From Bosea vestrisii (GTDB lineage Bacteria; Pseudomonadota; Alphaproteobacteria; Rhizobiales; Beijerinckiaceae), in contig NZ_CP126307.1 of the NCBI RefSeq assembly GCF_030144325.1, forward strand, positions 1,674,001 through 1,738,000: a stretch of 64,000 nt of DNA. The letters run 5' to 3'. Both the position numbers and the translations under genes were made by a program. A model generated the notes under the pieces. It did not search any database and was not told where the DNA came from. It saw only the letters and a program-made list of their open reading frames with translations. Below, piece by piece: positions 61,713-64,000 of this stretch (the first letter of the stretch is position 1; each line of letters begins with the position of its first letter).

Positions 61713-62495
61713 TCAGGCGCGGGGTTGAGGCTCCTGCCGTATACTGACAGGAGGAGGCACTCCGAGGCGGGCGAGTTCGGCAAGGCCATCTGCCAGGAGC
61801 CGGTTGCTCGCCGTCTCGATACGTTCCTGCAGCAGGGCGTGGAATTCCAGCTTTTTCATGCCGGGCGGAATCGCCGGCAGGATCTCGACGCGGATCGTGC
61901 CCGGCCGCTTGATCAGGCTGCGGCGTGGCCAGAACAGCCCGGCATTGAGCGCGACCGGCACGCAAGGCAGGCCGAGCTCGGTATAGAGATGGGTGACGCC
62001 ATATTTATAGGCTGGCTCGGCACCGGCGGGGCGGCGTGTGCCCTCGGGGAAGATCATCAGCTGCCGGCCGTTCTCGCCGAGCTCGATCTTGGCACGCCGC
62101 GTCACCTCCTGCAGGGCGCGGCTGCGCGCCCCGCGGTCGACCGGGATCATCCTCAATTTGATAAGGCACCAGCCGAAGAAGGGCAGCCAGGTCAGTTCGC
62201 GCTTGAGGATATAGACGGGATTGCGGAACACCGTCACCAGCGCGAAGGTTTCCCAGGTCGACTGGTGCTTGGCCGCCATGATGATGCCGCCCGGCGGAAT
62301 GTTCTCAGTTCCAACGATCTCGCAGCGCGTGCCGACGATCACCCGCATCAGCCAAAGCGAGGTCTGTCCCCAGCGCACCGCGATCGCCAGCAGGAAGCGC
62401 CGCGGCAACACCATCGTCCCCATGGCTGCGAGCACCCAGAATGCGAGGTTCAGGTAGAACGCGACGTTGAACAGGAGTGAGCGGATCAGCAGCAT
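61713..62495 (-). CDS. plsC: 1-acyl-sn-glycerol-3-phosphate acyltransferase (PlsC family)
   Basis: A 260-residue acyltransferase with N-terminal membrane helices (about 8-45), block I HQSTWE (77-82, HX4E in place of the common HX4D), and LMIFPEGTRRPAG (block III). It makes phosphatidate from lysophosphatidate in the inner membrane. The HX4E variant is seen in some family branches. It begins 54 bases downstream of the YdcF-type gene on the same strand; its start has a weak ribosome site. Confidence 0.85.
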   Translation of the reverse strand: MLLIRSLLFNVAFYLNLAFWVLAAMGTMVLPRRFLLAIAVRWGQTSLWLMRVIVGTRCEIVGTENIPPGGIIMAAKHQSTWETFALVTVFRNPVYILKRELTWLPFFGWCLIKLRMIPVDRGARSRALQEVTRRAKIELGENGRQLMIFPEGTRRPAGAEPAYKYGVTHLYTELGLPCVPVALNAGLFWPRRSLIKRPGTIRVEILPAIPPGMKKLEFHALLQERIETASNRLLADGLAELARLGVPPPVSIRQEPQPRA

Positions 62496-62548
62496 GGTCC
62501 GCAAGAACCCCGACAGCCCGAATGCGTCAAGAGCCCTCTTGCATCGGG

Positions 62549-63283
62549 TCAGGCCCCGTGTGCCGGCGACGGCGCCCGAGAACGCTTGTCGTGCTCGGGG
62601 CCGATCTGGTCGCCGGGCTTCGGCGAGACGGGCTTCCGCCCGCCGATGATCACGGAAAGGCGCGAGGTCTCGGGGTCTGTCTCGAGTTTGCTGCGCACGC
62701 CGGCAACGAGATATTTCAGGTATTCCGGCACCAGCAGGCGGATCGCGTGCCAGTCGCGCCACCAGCCGCTGACGTCGACCTGGTCGGTCACCACAGGATG
62801 CGGCACGAAGCGCACGCCCGGCATCGCATGCGCGAGTTCGAGCAGCGTGCGCGGCATATGATAGTTCGAGGTCACCACCAGCAGCGACCGGAAAGCGTGA
62901 CGCCGGACCCAGCGCCGCGCCTCGATCGCATTGCCGATCGTGTTGCGGGCGCGATAATCGAGATCGACACAGCAGGCGAGCGCCTCGCGCGCCGTCGGAT
63001 TGAGCTTGGCCAGTTCGTCGCGGCCAGTCTTCTCATTGACGCCGCTGATCAGCAGGCGGCGTCCCCGATCGGCATTGAGCAGGCTGATGGCGTCGCCGAT
63101 CCGCTGCGCTCCGCCGGTCACGACGACGATCGCGTCCGTCCTGGGCGGCGAGCCAGCTTCCGTCACCGACAGCGCGGTGGCGAACCGGACATAGCCGGCG
63201 ACCAGGACCAGGCCGCCGGCGAAGCATGACCAGAACAGGAAACGGCGAAGAAAGCGGCGCCGCGGAGAGACGAGCGTCGTCAT
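62549..63283 (-). CDS. YdcF-family protein (DUF218 domain)
   Basis: A 244-residue protein with an N-terminal membrane anchor (RRFLFWSCFAGGLVLVAGYV) and a DUF218 domain: DAIVVVTGGAQRIGDAISLL, RLLISGVNEKTG, RNTIGNAIEARRWVRRH and LLVVTSNYHMPRTLLELAHA. YdcF-like proteins include SanA/ElyC, linked to envelope homeostasis and possibly undecaprenyl-phosphate metabolism, but no activity is established. ATG 63283 is chosen; an in-frame start at 63352 is possible. Upstream of it is the convergently unrelated ftsX, same strand. Confidence 0.84.
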   Translation of the reverse strand: MTTLVSPRRRFLRRFLFWSCFAGGLVLVAGYVRFATALSVTEAGSPPRTDAIVVVTGGAQRIGDAISLLNADRGRRLLISGVNEKTGRDELAKLNPTAREALACCVDLDYRARNTIGNAIEARRWVRRHAFRSLLVVTSNYHMPRTLLELAHAMPGVRFVPHPVVTDQVDVSGWWRDWHAIRLLVPEYLKYLVAGVRSKLETDPETSRLSVIIGGRKPVSPKPGDQIGPEHDKRSRAPSPAHGA

Positions 63284-63420
63284 CGGTCGCAGGGCAGCCG
63301 GGCTGTCCTCAACATAGGGAAGATGGCCTTGCCGGGTTCCAAGCAGCACCATGACGTTCAGGAACTAACCGCCCAATCGGGCACAATGACGGCACCTTCG
63401 CAATCCCGCCGCGAAGCGAG

Positions 63421-64000
63421 TCAGCCCATCGCCCGCAGATAATGCCGCACCGTCAGCCGCGAGACGAGTCCCGCAATCGCCGCAACCACAGCCGCGACGA
63501 GCACGACGGCCGCATAGCCCGACCAGCCGATCTCGAAGGCCCCGAACAGCGCCTGCAACTGATCGGCTTCAGGCGTAGCGCTCCAGGCCGAGGACAAAAG
63601 GCCGAGCAACGCGATCGCGAGGATCGCCGCCAATCCACCGGCTGCGCCGCCACGCAGGCCGAGTGCGACGAAGCGCGTTTGGAACTCGCGCGCGATGAAC
63701 TCGTCGGTTGCGCCGACGAAATGCAGCACCTCGACCGAATCGCGACTGCCCGCCATGGCCCCGCGCGTGGCGAAGGCGACCGCGAGCCCGGCCGCCACCA
63801 ACACGAGCAGAACCACCGCGACGCCGGCCAGGATGATGGTGCTGGCCATGGTCGAGAGGCGGCGCACCCAGAGCCGGTGGTCGTCGAGCGTCGCGCTCGG
63901 CACCTCGCGTCGCAGTGCCTGGCTGAAGGCGACGAGATCGTTGGCGGCGGCTGAGGAGAGCCGCAGCACGATCAGCCGCGGCACCGGCAATTCGACGAGA
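63421..64000 (-). CDS. ftsX: Cell-division protein FtsX (5' part outside the window)
   Basis: The open frame runs off the window end, so only the C-terminal 193 or so residues are seen. They show membrane helices at 50-75, 110-135 and 155-180 of this part, and SVEVLHFVGATDEFIAREFQ, the FtsX signature. FtsX with FtsE forms an ABC-type complex that controls peptidoglycan hydrolases at the septum. An ftsE gene would be expected just beyond the window on the same strand. Confidence 0.88.
   Translation of the reverse strand, partial: LVELPVPRLIVLRLSSAAANDLVAFSQALRREVPSATLDDHRLWVRRLSTMASTIILAGVAVVLLVLVAAGLAVAFATRGAMAGSRDSVEVLHFVGATDEFIAREFQTRFVALGLRGGAAGGLAAILAIALLGLLSSAWSATPEADQLQALFGAFEIGWSGYAAVVLVAAVVAAIAGLVSRLTVRHYLRAMG

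Overview
The window is a high-GC chromosomal segment from an alphaproteobacterium of the Hyphomicrobiales (Rhizobiales); a Bosea-like genome is my best guess from overall gene content, not from a search. Support comes from class I lysyl-tRNA synthetase, an rpoH sigma factor, a Fur/Mur-type regulator without the usual CxxC, a mitofilin (Mic60) domain in the heme operon, alphaproteobacterial DUF2125 and DUF983 proteins, a GTTC-N7-GTTC LexA box and dispersed palindromic intergenic repeats. About 61 protein genes are supported. I saw no tRNA, rRNA, CRISPR array, insertion sequence or prophage.

Layout. 0.2-6.8 kb: a small EamA/SMR-type transporter, an NAD-dependent epimerase with an apparent 1-base frameshift and a class III aminotransferase; then rnk and a Phd/VapC toxin-antitoxin pair; then, on the opposite strand, a UbiA-type prenyltransferase coupled to a DprE1-like FAD oxidase. 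Together they suggest synthesis and transport of a polyprenyl-linked sugar. 7-12.6 kb: MBL-fold hydrolase, XerC, DUF4337 protein, a non-canonical SDR facing an ArsR/SRPBCC/DUF1801 operon. 12.6-17.4 kb: amidase plus peptide-type ABC permeases and binding protein, with no ATPase gene. 17.5-26.4 kb: uronate catabolism: FCD regulator facing uxaC-kduI-kduD-kdgF-TRAP transporter-uxuB. The transporter imports a uronate-like acid, KdgF/KduI/KduD handle unsaturated uronates, and UxaC/UxuB handle hexuronates.

26.5-36.9 kb: orphan binding protein, DUF983 protein, MocR regulator with shared operator-like motifs, SsuABC/ThiXYZ-like ABC transporter, lysS, nitroreductase, RTX-repeat protein, cysteine dioxygenase and an Lrp regulator. 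37-41.3 kb: fatty-acid beta-oxidation (thiolase, FadB-like fusion, enoyl-CoA hydratase). 41.4-46.8 kb: transglutaminase-like protein, an extreme Asp/Arg-rich secreted peptide, and a sit/mnt-type manganese ABC operon facing a Mur-type regulator. 46.9-52.4 kb: acs, then an operon tsaD-gpsA-L,D-transpeptidase-hypothetical-EVE. 52.5-57.1 kb: hemC, a HemD-Mic60 fusion and hemY. 57.3-64 kb: RluD-type synthase, rpoH with a structured leader, DUF2125, ChaC-like cyclotransferase, a LexA-box gene, plsC-type acyltransferase, YdcF-type protein and the 3' part of ftsX.

Seven copies of related palindromic intergenic elements (about 75-110 bp) sit at gene ends or inside operons. The most notable observations are the HemD-Mic60 fusion with an internal start, the structured rpoH leader, the secreted D/R/W/Y peptide next to the Mn transporter, the LexA-box orphan gene, and the split lipid-linked-sugar locus.
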